NCBI GenBank assembly: GCA_018332375.1
Contig: BOPV01000001.1
Span: 310,001 to 374,000 of the forward strand
DNA length: 64,000 nucleotides
Origin: Roseiterribacter gracilis
Lineage (GTDB): Bacteria > Pseudomonadota > Alphaproteobacteria > BOG-932 > Roseiterribacteraceae
Direction of reading: 5' to 3'
Shown here: piece after piece, positions 45,262-54,093 of the stretch
Numbering within the stretch: position 1 is the first letter of the stretch
Layout: every line of letters begins with the position of its first letter
Notes under the pieces: model-generated
What the model was told of the DNA's origin: nothing
Database searches by the model: none
The model's input: only the letters and a program-made list of their open reading frames with translations
Position numbers and translations under genes: made by a program

Positions 45262-48150
45262 TTAGCTCATCAGCAGATCGCTCGCATGTAGCAAGGCGGG
45301 CGCGACACCGGTGACGGTGACGAGCTTGGTGGCGCCCAGCATTACGTCGGTGCCGCTGCCATTCACCGCGAACTTCACCGTGCCGTCGGCGACCGCGTCG
45401 CTGCCGTGCCAGCCGGCACCCGCCAGCGCCAGGCGCAGATCGATGTGATCGTGACCGGTCTGGAAATCGCTGATCGTGCTGCCTGCAGCGCGCAGGTCGC
45501 GGAACACGAACATGTCGTCGCCGGCACCGCCGGTCAGTGTGATCTTGCCGTTGCCCGCAATCAGAATGTCGTTGCCGCCTTTGCCGTCCAGCCCGCCGCC
45601 GGCACGCGCCAGCAAGACGTTGTCGCCGTCATTGCCGGTGCCCCAATTGGTGGAACCGCGCGCAGTCAGCACCAAAGTCTCGACATTGCTCGACGCGGTG
45701 TAGCTGACCGACGAATAGATCGTGTCGTCGCCCGCGCTGTCGCTGACCGTCGTCTTGCTGGTGTTGACGATGTAGCTGTCGTCGCCTGCGCCGCCGCTCA
45801 GTGTGACGTTCGGGTTCTTGGCCGCCAGCACGTCGCCGCCGCTGGTGCCCACCGTCACCGTGCTGGGATTGTTCGCGATCGTCACTGCAACGGTTGCGCT
45901 GCCGAGTTTGAAACTGTCGCTGCCGGTGAAGTTGTCGTCGGGAAGGTAGACGGTGCGTCCGTCGGCATAGGCAAGCACGTCACCGTGTGACGCCTGCGTC
46001 ACTGCGCCGGTGCCGATATGCAGCACGGCGATACCGTCTTTGACCGTCCAGTCGGTGACGTCGCCCGCAGCCGGCGTGGTCACGGGCGGCGTCGTGGTCG
46101 GCGGTGTCGTAGTAGGGGGCGTCGTCGTCGGTGGTGTCGTGGTCGGCGGTGTCGTCGTGGGCGGGGCGGAGCTACCGCCGCTGATTGCAACGTCCTTGTC
46201 GTCGAAGCGCAGCGTTTCGACCGCGCTCAACGTTGCGGTTTCGCCGTTGCCGGTGACGGTGGTGATGCCGTTCGCGGTCTTGATCGTGAAGGCATTCGCT
46301 TTGCCGTCGAACACGACAATGTCGGTGCCGTTGCCGCCCGCGATCGTGTCGGTGCCGCCGAAGGTCACGAACGTGTCGTTGCCGCTGCCGCCGGTGGCGT
46401 TGTTGGTGCCGCGGCCGAGATGGATCCAGTCGCCGGCATCGTTGGCTTTGACGATGTCGTTGCCGTCGCCCAGCCACAGCGTTTTGACGGTCGTGTTGCT
46501 GGCGATGGTGAATTTCGCGCCGGCCAAACTCGACGTGACGCCGCTATGCAGATCGATATTCGCGCCTTGCGTGCTGGCGGCTGCGTTCACCGCGACGTTG
46601 CCGCCGGCTGACAAGGTGCTGCGGTTCGCATCGGACGCAACCGCGGTCGCATAGTCGTCGGTGTAGTAATAGGTCTTGGCGCTTCCCGGCGCGTCGCCGA
46701 GGAAGGTGATCGACCAGTCTTTCACCACCGCGACATTGCCGCTGGCGGCGTCGGTGACGGTCAAGGTCCAGGTGCCGGCGGTGTCTTCGCCTTTGAACGT
46801 GTTGGCGGTGGTTTCGAAAATCACGCCGCCGCCGGTATTGATCGCGCCGCCATTGCCGGGTCGGTTGATCAAGGTCGCCTTGGTACCGCCCGGGCCGGTC
46901 AAGGTGACGACCAGGTCGCCTGCCTTCAACGTCGTGATGTCGAGATCGACGACGACGCGTTCGATCGTGCCGTGCTGCCCTTCGGTGACGCTGCTCGTCA
47001 TCGACTTGTTGTCGATCGACACGTTCGGCGTGGCGCTGAGACTCGTCGACCATTGGTTCGCCGACGTCTGTTGCTGCGTCCAGGTTTCCGCCAGCCGTAC
47101 CGCGGCGCTGGCATCGACCGCGCCGAATCCATAGTCGCGGCTGAAATGCATGCCGCCGCCATTCCAGTTGGTGGCGTCGTTGGTCTGCCAGGTCGACGAG
47201 GCGCTGTCGTTCTTGTGTGCGGTGATCGCCAGGATTTCCTGCACGTCGCGCCAGCCCAGCGACTTGTTCGCTTCCAGCATCAGCGCGACCGTGCCCGACA
47301 CCAGCGGCGTCGCCAGCGACGTGCCGCCGACCGAGACGTAATCGCCGCTGCCATACCCGGCACTGCCCGTCGTGTCGGTGGTCATCACGTTGGCGCCAGC
47401 GGCTGACACCAGCAACGCTTCGCCCGGCGCCGAACCTGCCGTGCTTCGTCCGTTGGAATCGATTGCAGCGACGGCGATCGTGGTCGGCGCGTTGCGCAGA
47501 TTGTGATAGTTCACGTCGTCGCCGGAGCCGCGCGAATTCGACGCCGAGAAGACGACGATGGTGCCCAGCCCGCCGCGGCCTTTGGTGCTGAGATCGGCGA
47601 AGGCGGTCTTCGCGACCGACCAACTCCAGCTGCTGAGATTGTCGCGGAACGGTTCGTCGAAGCTCCAGCTATTGTTCAGCACGTCGAGTTTGACGCCGGC
47701 CGCGAGCGCGTTGCCGTACTGGGCCGGATTGCCGGCATTGCCATAGCCGATCTGCAACGAGGCGAGGGTGGCGTTGTAGGCGACGCCGACTGTGCCTTGA
47801 CCGTTCATCTCGGACGCGATCGCGCCCGCAACGACGGTGCCGTGAATGTCACCGCTCTTGGAGGTCGCGTCGGCTTTTCCGTCGCGATAACTGTAGGACA
47901 GCGCGCTGGCGTAGTTCGCGTTGAGATCGGGATGGCTGGCCTGGATGCCGTCATCGACGACGCCGACTTTGATGCCTTTGCCGCTGTAGCCGTGCAGCCA
48001 GGCATTGGCGATGTCGAGGCTCCACGTCCCAGTGCCAAGCGCCCATTGCGAGGAAAAATTTGGTTCGCCGCCACCCACGGAATTGGGCGCTGCGCCGGAC
48101 GCAGCTTCGGTCGACGTCAAATCGCGGGCGAGCGCGAGGCGTTCATCCAT
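45262..48150 (-). CDS. large S8 (kexin-like) serine protease with P domain and RTX-type repeats
   Basis: 962 residues. No signal peptide. The protease domain holds Asp66 (VVDDGI), His103 (DIHGTVVAG), Asn205 (SASNSRG) and Ser278 (GGTSLATP). A proprotein-convertase P domain follows (RVVVDLDITTLKAGDLVVTLTGP), with DSAGD- and GGAGDDSYIV-like calcium-binding repeats on both sides of a Pro-Thr linker. The C-terminus (SDFQTGHDHIDLRLALA) resembles type I secretion signals of serralysin-like proteins. It is probably exported and folds in calcium. No type I secretion genes are seen nearby. AAGGGA precedes the start. Confidence 0.9.
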   Translation of the reverse strand: MDERLALARDLTSTEAASGAAPNSVGGGEPNFSSQWALGTGTWSLDIANAWLHGYSGKGIKVGVVDDGIQASHPDLNANYASALSYSYRDGKADATSKSGDIHGTVVAGAIASEMNGQGTVGVAYNATLASLQIGYGNAGNPAQYGNALAAGVKLDVLNNSWSFDEPFRDNLSSWSWSVAKTAFADLSTKGRGGLGTIVVFSASNSRGSGDDVNYHNLRNAPTTIAVAAIDSNGRSTAGSAPGEALLVSAAGANVMTTDTTGSAGYGSGDYVSVGGTSLATPLVSGTVALMLEANKSLGWRDVQEILAITAHKNDSASSTWQTNDATNWNGGGMHFSRDYGFGAVDASAAVRLAETWTQQQTSANQWSTSLSATPNVSIDNKSMTSSVTEGQHGTIERVVVDLDITTLKAGDLVVTLTGPGGTKATLINRPGNGGAINTGGGVIFETTANTFKGEDTAGTWTLTVTDAASGNVAVVKDWSITFLGDAPGSAKTYYYTDDYATAVASDANRSTLSAGGNVAVNAAASTQGANIDLHSGVTSSLAGAKFTIASNTTVKTLWLGDGNDIVKANDAGDWIHLGRGTNNATGGSGNDTFVTFGGTDTIAGGNGTDIVVFDGKANAFTIKTANGITTVTGNGETATLSAVETLRFDDKDVAISGGSSAPPTTTPPTTTPPTTTPPTTTPPTTTPPVTTPAAGDVTDWTVKDGIAVLHIGTGAVTQASHGDVLAYADGRTVYLPDDNFTGSDSFKLGSATVAVTIANNPSTVTVGTSGGDVLAAKNPNVTLSGGAGDDSYIVNTSKTTVSDSAGDDTIYSSVSYTASSNVETLVLTARGSTNWGTGNDGDNVLLARAGGGLDGKGGNDILIAGNGKITLTGGAGDDMFVFRDLRAAGSTISDFQTGHDHIDLRLALAGAGWHGSDAVADGTVKFAVNGSGTDVMLGATKLVTVTGVAPALLHASDLLMS
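46085..46166 (-). repeat. 15-bp tandem repeat encoding a Pro-Thr linker
   Basis: Five to six units of 15 bp inside the protease gene encode PPTTT repeated five times and then PPVTT. The unit number may vary between strains because of slippage. It separates the calcium-binding domains. Confidence 0.85.
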
Positions 48151-48348
48151 CTCAACATCCCTTGTCCTGTTGGTCTCGAACCAGCGCGGCGATGTGCGTT
48201 TGCGCGTGACGCTTCTTCTTGGCGTCGATCGTGGTTGCTAATGACTGAACAGAACTTGGATGCCTAGGCGAACGCGCCCGCGGTCACGGCTTTGTCACGC
48301 CGCAACATGGAACCTGCAGTTTGCAAATGTGCAATCAGCGCACGGCGA

Positions 48349-49512
48349 CTAGCCGTTTGTGCCGGTGCGCTCGTCCTTCGCGTCACGCAGAAAGCTCGAC
48401 AAAGCGGCGTGCAGACGATTGTCGTTGATGCGCGGAACGCTGCTGGTTGCGACTGCGTCGAGACGCTCGTCCAACCGTTGCACCAAGTCGCGCTGCTGCG
48501 TGACCGTCGCCAGTACTTCTTGCAGCACGGTGTCGAGACGCTGCGTGCGCTCGGTACCCGCGTCGGCAACGATGCGCGCAAATAGCGCAGTGTCGAGCGG
48601 CGGCGTCGGATCGGGCAGGGCGTCGCGCAACGCCGAAGCCAGCAGCTCGTGGTCGAGCTGCATCGGCACGGTCGCGGGCAGCGATGCTGCGACCGCGCGC
48701 GCAACTGCGGCACCGATCTCATCGGCGCTGGGCGGCGCAGCGGCCCGCAGGCGCAAGGTGGCGGCGTCGAGCGCGCTCGGCAGGCGCGCTTCCAACGCGG
48801 CGCGCCAGCGATGCAGATCGCCGCGCAACAGCTCGATCGCTTCAGTCAGCGGCGCCGGGTCGTCTTCGGCACCCACGATGGCGCGTTCGCTGTTGGTCCA
48901 GGTCAAGGCCGCAGCACCAGCCGCAAGCGCGTCCTGGGCCAGCGGCAGCAACATCCAGCGCGCCACCAGCAGCGTCGTCGCGACGCACAGCGCGGCCGCA
49001 ACCGGCGGCAGCAACAGACGCGCGATGTCGGCGCTGCTCGCATCGGCGAACGCAAGCCGGTACAGCGCCAGCACGACGCCCGCACCCAGCAACAGCAGCG
49101 ACAGCGACCGGAAGCTGCGCGTCGCCAGCGCCCGATCAATCGACAGATCGGGATCGGGAGACGTGTTTTTCAACAGCGCGTCGCCGTCCTTTGCCAGCAC
49201 CGTGGCAGCAAAATATTGCTGCAGCCGTGCGCGCACCGGTTCGTCCGAGAGCGACAAGACTTCGAGCTTGCGCACCAGCCGCGTCAGTTCGGCGACCGCG
49301 ACTCCCGACAAGGCGACGGTGGCGACAAGCGCGGCGGCGGCAAACCCGACCGCAACTGCGACCAGCAGCGACGAGGCTGGTTCTGGCCAGCCTGTGCGTA
49401 GCCACGCACCGCGCGCGCTGGCCGTGTTGGCGAATTCGCTGACAGTTGCGAGCAACGCAACCGCGCCCGCCAAAGCGGCGGCGGCGAGGCAAGCGAAACG
49501 AGCATTCGGCAT
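48349..49512 (-). CDS. membrane protein with long C-terminal coil, unknown
   Basis: 387 residues from an ATG after AAGGA. Two N-terminal membrane segments (about 6-23 and 46-68) and two more around 150-200 (LSLLLLGAGVVLALYRLAF, then VAAALCVATTLLVAR) are followed by a helical, Ala-rich C-terminus that looks like a coiled coil and ends in DAKDERTGTNG. The topology somewhat resembles MotA/TolQ-like or anti-motility proteins, but no motif supports this. It is 25 bp from the beta-helix gene upstream and probably cotranscribed. Confidence 0.7.
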   Translation of the reverse strand: MPNARFACLAAAALAGAVALLATVSEFANTASARGAWLRTGWPEPASSLLVAVAVGFAAAALVATVALSGVAVAELTRLVRKLEVLSLSDEPVRARLQQYFAATVLAKDGDALLKNTSPDPDLSIDRALATRSFRSLSLLLLGAGVVLALYRLAFADASSADIARLLLPPVAAALCVATTLLVARWMLLPLAQDALAAGAAALTWTNSERAIVGAEDDPAPLTEAIELLRGDLHRWRAALEARLPSALDAATLRLRAAAPPSADEIGAAVARAVAASLPATVPMQLDHELLASALRDALPDPTPPLDTALFARIVADAGTERTQRLDTVLQEVLATVTQQRDLVQRLDERLDAVATSSVPRINDNRLHAALSSFLRDAKDERTGTNG

Positions 49513-49537
49513 CGACGGAGATCCTTTGTGTGCGCCT

Positions 49538-50413
49538 TTAGTGCGGCCCAATCGGCGGAACGCCCGAAAATCGATTCCCACTCGCCTCGACGCGGACAGG
49601 CTGCATTGCTTCGAGCGCTGTTGCATTCTTGCGCGCCGAGTCAAAGCGGTTGCCGGTCAGGCGCAGGATTGAATTCGGCTGCAGCGTGCCTTCGCCGCCG
49701 GCATGCAGGATTGCGCGATTGCCGGACGTCGCCGCTTTGCGGAACTCGCTGTTCGCGATCGTCGCGTCGCCGCCATTGGGCAGGTCGACCGCATAGGACG
49801 CGGTGCCGTTCGGCCCGTCCTCGAACTTGCTGTCGCTGATACGGGTCACGGCGGCGCGGCTTTTGACATGGTGGCCGACGCGCGTGCCTAGAAACTGACT
49901 GTTCGCGACCGTCAACCGCGCGATGTGATTGACGTAGATCGCGTGACTATAGCCATCGCCGGCGCCGTTGCTGCGAAAGGTGCAGCCGCGAACCGTGACC
50001 ATGCCGGGTCCGTCGGCCGCTAGAATGCCGTCCTGGTTGTTCGTGAAGACGCTGTTGCTGACGTCGAGCGATGCGCCGCGTTCGACGCGAATTCCGGCGC
50101 CATTGCGATCGGCGACCTGCGCGCCGTCGAAAGTGATGCCGCGCACGGTGACGTCGCCGCGCAGAATCAGAATTGCTTTGCCGTTGGCGAGCGGCTGCGT
50201 CGCGGCCAGCAACGTCTTGCCCGGCGTGCCGGTGATGGTCAGCCGCTTGTCGATCGTGGTGCTTTCGTTTTCGAAGCGCGCAGGCGCGAGAACCAGCTCG
50301 TCGCCATCGCTCGCATGCCGCGCCGCATCGGCGAGTCCGCCTGGATGCACGTCAATCTTTGCCGCTTGCGCCGTGCTGGAAAGCAGCAACGCCAGCAACA
50401 GAAATCTACGCAT
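49538..50413 (-). CDS. secreted right-handed beta-helix protein
   Basis: 291 residues. A signal peptide (MRRFLLLALLLSSTAQA) is followed by repeated strand-turn units with Asn ladders (VRGITFDGAQVADRNG, VSNSVFTNNQDGILAADG, VRGCTFRSNGAGDG), typical of pectate-lyase-like helices. Such proteins bind or cut polysaccharides. The start codon overlaps the end of the deacetylase gene by 8 bp, so the two probably act together on a glycan. No catalytic site is assigned. Confidence 0.8.
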   Translation of the reverse strand: MRRFLLLALLLSSTAQAAKIDVHPGGLADAARHASDGDELVLAPARFENESTTIDKRLTITGTPGKTLLAATQPLANGKAILILRGDVTVRGITFDGAQVADRNGAGIRVERGASLDVSNSVFTNNQDGILAADGPGMVTVRGCTFRSNGAGDGYSHAIYVNHIARLTVANSQFLGTRVGHHVKSRAAVTRISDSKFEDGPNGTASYAVDLPNGGDATIANSEFRKAATSGNRAILHAGGEGTLQPNSILRLTGNRFDSARKNATALEAMQPVRVEASGNRFSGVPPIGPH

Positions 50414-51515
50414 CGTCGGCCAGCAGTTCGTCGCGCAAGGTAAGTGGCGTCGATGCTTTGCCCTGGAGCTCGCCGAAGAAGAAATCGAGATAGCGCCGCA
50501 GCCAGTCGAGAAACAACGACAGGTCGCGCGCCGATCGGACATACGGTGTGTGGCCCGGCACCATCGACGGCGTGTGCCACGACAAGGTGAATACGCGCAG
50601 CCCTTGTTCGTACAGGCTGCGGGTTGCGCTGATCGCTTCGTCGATCGGCACGCCTTCGGGCGTCAAGCGCACGCGCATCAACGCGCCGGTTCGCGCCAGC
50701 ACCGCACCGAGGCGCAAGGCGCGTCCCAGACGATGTTCGGCAACGTCGTGCAGCCACGGCGCGCGTGCGCCAAGCCTGCCGACCAAGCCCGACGTCACCG
50801 GCAGTTCCAGCAAGCGTGCGCCGGGACCGAACCAATAGGGATGCGGACGAAAGGCGCGAAAGTCGGGACCGAACTTGCTGCGCATGTCGGTGAACGGGAC
50901 CGTGCTGGAATCGACCAGATAGCCGGCGCGCGACAGAAGCGCGGCGGTGTTCGGTCCGATCCCATAGCGGCCGGCGCGATAGACGCGCGGACGGACGCCG
51001 AACGTCGCTTCGATGCGATCGGTCAGCGCCTGCAGCTTGGCCGCTTCGAGATCGGCCGGCAGGTTTCCGGGGAACGAGTTTCGCGGCGTGACCGCTTCAT
51101 CGAAGGGCGGGTTCACCCAAGGATGCAATTGCGCGCCGATTTCGCAGGCGCCGTCTTTCACCCAGTCGCGCAGCGACGCGTAGCCTTCTTCCTGCGCCGC
51201 AACCGGATAGTCGACCGCATAGGTCGGCACCACGCCGTGGCGGTTCAACAACGCTTGCGCAGGCCCTTGATGCGCCATCGAGGTGACGTTGGTGGCATTG
51301 CGCGAGAATTCGCCGAACCAGTCGAATTCTTCTTCGGCATCGATGACGACGATCAAACGCGGCGCCGTCTCGCGCGCGAAGTTCGCGAGGCGGATCGGCT
51401 GGAAGCTCGAAGTCGGCCCCGCTGTGCTTGGACGGGGCGGCTCGTCGTTGGACTGGGCCCTGGCGTCAAAGGGAAGTGGGGCCGCGAGCGTGCGCTCGGT
51501 CGCGTGCGGCTGCAT
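50406..51515 (-). CDS. polysaccharide deacetylase-like protein
   Basis: 369 residues from the ATG at 51515 (an ATG at 51545 is also possible). The N-terminal 50 residues are probably disordered. The core has LIVVIDAEEEFDWFGEF, matching the metal-binding DxEeDF start of WalW/CE4-type deacetylases, and EIGAQLHPWVNPP with the His of the H-P motif. VYRAGRYGIGPN resembles the next catalytic block. It would remove acetyl groups from a glycan, outside the membrane if exported, though no signal peptide is obvious. First gene of a three-gene unit. Confidence 0.78.
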   Translation of the reverse strand: MQPHATERTLAAPLPFDARAQSNDEPPRPSTAGPTSSFQPIRLANFARETAPRLIVVIDAEEEFDWFGEFSRNATNVTSMAHQGPAQALLNRHGVVPTYAVDYPVAAQEEGYASLRDWVKDGACEIGAQLHPWVNPPFDEAVTPRNSFPGNLPADLEAAKLQALTDRIEATFGVRPRVYRAGRYGIGPNTAALLSRAGYLVDSSTVPFTDMRSKFGPDFRAFRPHPYWFGPGARLLELPVTSGLVGRLGARAPWLHDVAEHRLGRALRLGAVLARTGALMRVRLTPEGVPIDEAISATRSLYEQGLRVFTLSWHTPSMVPGHTPYVRSARDLSLFLDWLRRYLDFFFGELQGKASTPLTLRDELLADDA

Positions 51516-51618
51516 GGTCGCGTGGCAACGCCGTCGCGCGGACAATAGTTGCGGCGGAAACCGGCGCCCCTGGAAGACAGTGTGATGTGGCGGTGACCAG
51601 CAAGGTCACAAAAAGAAA

Positions 51619-51644
51619 AACGCCCGCCTGTTGAGGCGGGCGTT
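51619..51644 (-). terminator. Rho-independent terminator on the minus strand
   Basis: AACGCCCGCC and GGCGGGCGTT form a 10-bp stem with a 6-base loop. Read on the minus strand it is followed by TTTCTTTTT. It lies 25 bp beyond the stop of the 55-codon gene and separates it from the deacetylase unit. Confidence 0.85.
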
Positions 51645-51669
51645 AGGCAACGCGACACGGCACTAGGGA

Positions 51670-51837
51670 TCAGCCGATCACGTACACCAACACGGCCCAC
51701 AAGCTCGTCGACAGGCCGAGAATACCAAGCAGCGCAACGCGCGGCGAAAGGCGATCGTCCGAAATCATGTCGGTCGCAACCGCGGCATTCACGCTGCGAG
51801 TCCGCATCACACCATCAACCGCTGCACGCAAAGTCAT
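51670..51837 (-). CDS. 55-residue single-pass membrane protein
   Basis: A short ORF starting ATGACTTTGCG with a hydrophilic N-terminal 30 residues (AAVDGVMRTRSVNAAVATD) and one C-terminal membrane segment (VALLGILGLSTSLWAVLVYV). A perfect Rho-independent terminator follows the stop, which strongly supports it as a real transcription unit. It is divergent from the XrtA exopolysaccharide genes, 137 bp from the first of them, so it may belong to that system. No family is recognised. Confidence 0.68.
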   Translation of the reverse strand: MTLRAAVDGVMRTRSVNAAVATDMISDDRLSPRVALLGILGLSTSLWAVLVYVIG

Positions 51838-51919
51838 CGCCCAATCTCCGCACCAACCGTCTAACCCAGGCCGGCAGGGTGGAACTTATGACCTTACCAG
51901 ACTTTTAAGGGACCTCGAA

Positions 51920-51949
51920 CGAACCGGCCTCTCGGTTGGCTCGTTTTCT
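51920..51949 (+). promoter_or_regulatory. leader hairpin before the XrtA EPS operon
   Basis: AACGA-ACCG and CGGT-TGGC-TCGTT can form a bulged hairpin with a 6-base loop, followed by TTTTC, 26 bp before the first start codon. It might be an attenuator or protein-binding leader. Low certainty. Confidence 0.3.
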
Positions 51950-51974
51950 GATCAACCGCAGAACGGGGCGAAGA

Positions 51975-52598
51975 ATGCCGCTATTCCGCTGGGGCTCGAA
52001 GGCCCTTGGCATGGTCCTTGGCCTGGTGCTCGCCGGATGCGCATCGCAACCGCCGGCACCGCTTTCCCCTGGCATCGGACCGACTGGACCGACCGCCGAC
52101 TATCTGATCGGTCCGGGCGACGTGCTCGGCATTTACGTCTTTCGCGCGCCCGAATTGACGGTCGACGTGCCGGTTCGTCCCGACGGGCGGATTTCGATCC
52201 CGTTGGTCGAAGATCTCGTCGCGGTCGGCAAAACACCAACGCAGCTCACGCGTGAAATCGAAGGACGGCTTGCCAAATACGTGCAGCAGCCGACCGCAAC
52301 CGTGATCGTGAAGAACTTCGTTGGTCCATTTGACCAACAGGTGCGCGTCGTCGGCGAAGCAACCAAACCGCAGGCAATTCCGTACCGCGCCAACATGACG
52401 GCGCTGGACGCGATGATCGAAGCGGGTGGTCTCACCAAATACGCCGCTGGCAATCGCGCCGTGCTGGTGCGCCGCGAAGGCAGTTCGCAGAACAGCTACA
52501 CGGTGCGTCTCGATGACCTTCTGCGTGATGGTGACGTGAAGCAGAACGTGGCGTTGCGTCCGGGTGACGTGCTGATCATCCCGCAAGCCTGGTTCTAA
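51975..52598 (+). CDS. XrtA-associated polysaccharide export lipoprotein (OPX)
   Basis: 207 residues from the ATG at 51975, preceded by GGGGCGAAG. The lipoprotein signal ends in LVLAGC with Cys22. The export domain begins DYLIGPGDVLGIYVFRAPEL, followed by VRPDGRISIPLV and a SLBB-like part (VVGEATKPQAIPYRANMT). It matches the pattern of PEP-CTERM/XrtA-associated export proteins of Wza type. It would form the outer-membrane exit for the polymer. First gene of the XrtA locus. Confidence 0.9.
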   Translation: MPLFRWGSKALGMVLGLVLAGCASQPPAPLSPGIGPTGPTADYLIGPGDVLGIYVFRAPELTVDVPVRPDGRISIPLVEDLVAVGKTPTQLTREIEGRLAKYVQQPTATVIVKNFVGPFDQQVRVVGEATKPQAIPYRANMTALDAMIEAGGLTKYAAGNRAVLVRREGSSQNSYTVRLDDLLRDGDVKQNVALRPGDVLIIPQAWF

Positions 52599-52620
52599 TC
52601 GAGCACGCAGGAGAGCTGAC

Positions 52621-54093
52621 TTGGAAAACGTCAAAGTCCTCGTCCTGAAACAGATGCGCGGCGCGTGGCGCCGCCGCTGGCTGGCGATTGCAGCCGCCTG
52701 GGGCGTGTGCGCCCTGGGTTGGCTGGTCGTCGCAAGCCTGCCGAACCAGTATGAAAGCCAGGCCCGCGTCTATGTCGACGCCGACGCGGTACTGACGCCG
52801 CTGTTGCGCGGCCTTGCGGCCGACACCAACGCGCTGAATCAGGTCGACCTGATGCAGCGCACGCTGTTGTCGGCGCCCAATCTCGACAAGCTTATCCGCA
52901 TGACGGATCTCGAACAGCGCGTCGGCACCGATCAAGGTGCGCGCGAAGCGCTGATCCAGAAGCTGCAGCAAGACATCAAGATCAAAAGCCAGGCCAAAAA
53001 CCTGTTCACCATCACTTATCGCGATCCGTCGCCGCGTCTGGCGCGCGACGTGGTGAATGCGCTGCTGACGATCTTCCAGGAAGGCAATGTCGGCGCCGGT
53101 CGTACGGCGATGGACAATGCGCAGAAATTCTTGAAGGACCAGCTCGGCACCTATGAGCGCCAGCTGCGCGACGCGGAAAAACGCCGCGCCGAGTTCCGCG
53201 CCAAATATATCGACATTCTGCCGGCCGAAAATGGCGGCGCCTCGCGCCTCGAAACCGCGCGCGCCAATGTTGAGAACCTGAATCTCGAACTGTCGGAAGC
53301 GATCGCGCGGCGCGATGCGATTGCGGCGCAGCTGAAATCGACGCCCGCCAGCGTTTCGGGCGGTGTCGGTGGCGGCCTCTATGCGCAAGCCCAGCAGAAA
53401 CTAGCCGAGCTGCGCATGCGCTTTACCGACCAGCATCCCGACGTGATCGCGGCGCGTCGCCAGGTCGAAGAATTGTCGCGCGGTGCCGGCGGCACCAGCG
53501 TCGGCAACCCGACCTACGACATGATCAAGCTGCGGCTCGTCGATGCCGAATCGCAGATCGCGGCGATGAAGAATCGTCTGGCGCAGGGCGAGAAGGAACG
53601 CGACCGGATCGATAGCATCGCGCGCGCAGCGCCGGGCGTTGCGGCCGAGTACCAAAATCTCGACCGCGACTACACGGTGATCCGCAAGAATTACGAAGAG
53701 CTGCTGACGCGCCGCGAAGCGACCAACATCGCCGAAGCTGCCGACGCCAAAGCCGACAAGATCCAGTATCGCGTCATCGATCCGCCCGAAATCGCCTTCA
53801 TCCCGGTTGCGCCGAAACGCACTTTGCTGGTGACGGGCGTGTTGCTGGCCGGCATTGCGGCGGCGGGTGCGTTGATCTTCGTGCTCAACCAGCTCGACCG
53901 GTCGTTCGCCAATCTCGACGATCTTCGTTCGCTCGGTCTGCCGGTGATTGGCGGCCTGTCGAAACTGCCGAACACAGGCGCGCGTGCCATGGATCGCGCC
54001 GGCGTCATCTTCGTTGCGTCGATCGGGGCGCTGCTCGTCGTGTACGCGTTCTTCGTGGCGGGCGGCGCGGCGCTGTTCCGGAAGGTGATCTAA
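52621..54093 (+). CDS. XrtA-associated chain-length determinant (PCP)
   Basis: 490 residues, TTG start after AGGAGAG. Membrane segment near residues 22-40 (WLAIAAAWGVCALGWLVV), the Wzz region ESQARVYVDADAVL, long coiled coils through 170-390, the Pro-rich segment IDPPEIAFIPVAPKR before the second membrane segment at about 400-420, and unusually a third near the C-terminus. It fits the PEP-CTERM-associated chain-length family. It controls polymer length in the inner membrane with the kinase encoded next. Confidence 0.88.
   Translation: MENVKVLVLKQMRGAWRRRWLAIAAAWGVCALGWLVVASLPNQYESQARVYVDADAVLTPLLRGLAADTNALNQVDLMQRTLLSAPNLDKLIRMTDLEQRVGTDQGAREALIQKLQQDIKIKSQAKNLFTITYRDPSPRLARDVVNALLTIFQEGNVGAGRTAMDNAQKFLKDQLGTYERQLRDAEKRRAEFRAKYIDILPAENGGASRLETARANVENLNLELSEAIARRDAIAAQLKSTPASVSGGVGGGLYAQAQQKLAELRMRFTDQHPDVIAARRQVEELSRGAGGTSVGNPTYDMIKLRLVDAESQIAAMKNRLAQGEKERDRIDSIARAAPGVAAEYQNLDRDYTVIRKNYEELLTRREATNIAEAADAKADKIQYRVIDPPEIAFIPVAPKRTLLVTGVLLAGIAAAGALIFVLNQLDRSFANLDDLRSLGLPVIGGLSKLPNTGARAMDRAGVIFVASIGALLVVYAFFVAGGAALFRKVI

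Noticed and set aside
46085-46166. Regulatory or CRISPR-like tandem repeat
   Set aside because: The 15-bp units are in frame and encode the Pro-Thr linker of the S8 protease.
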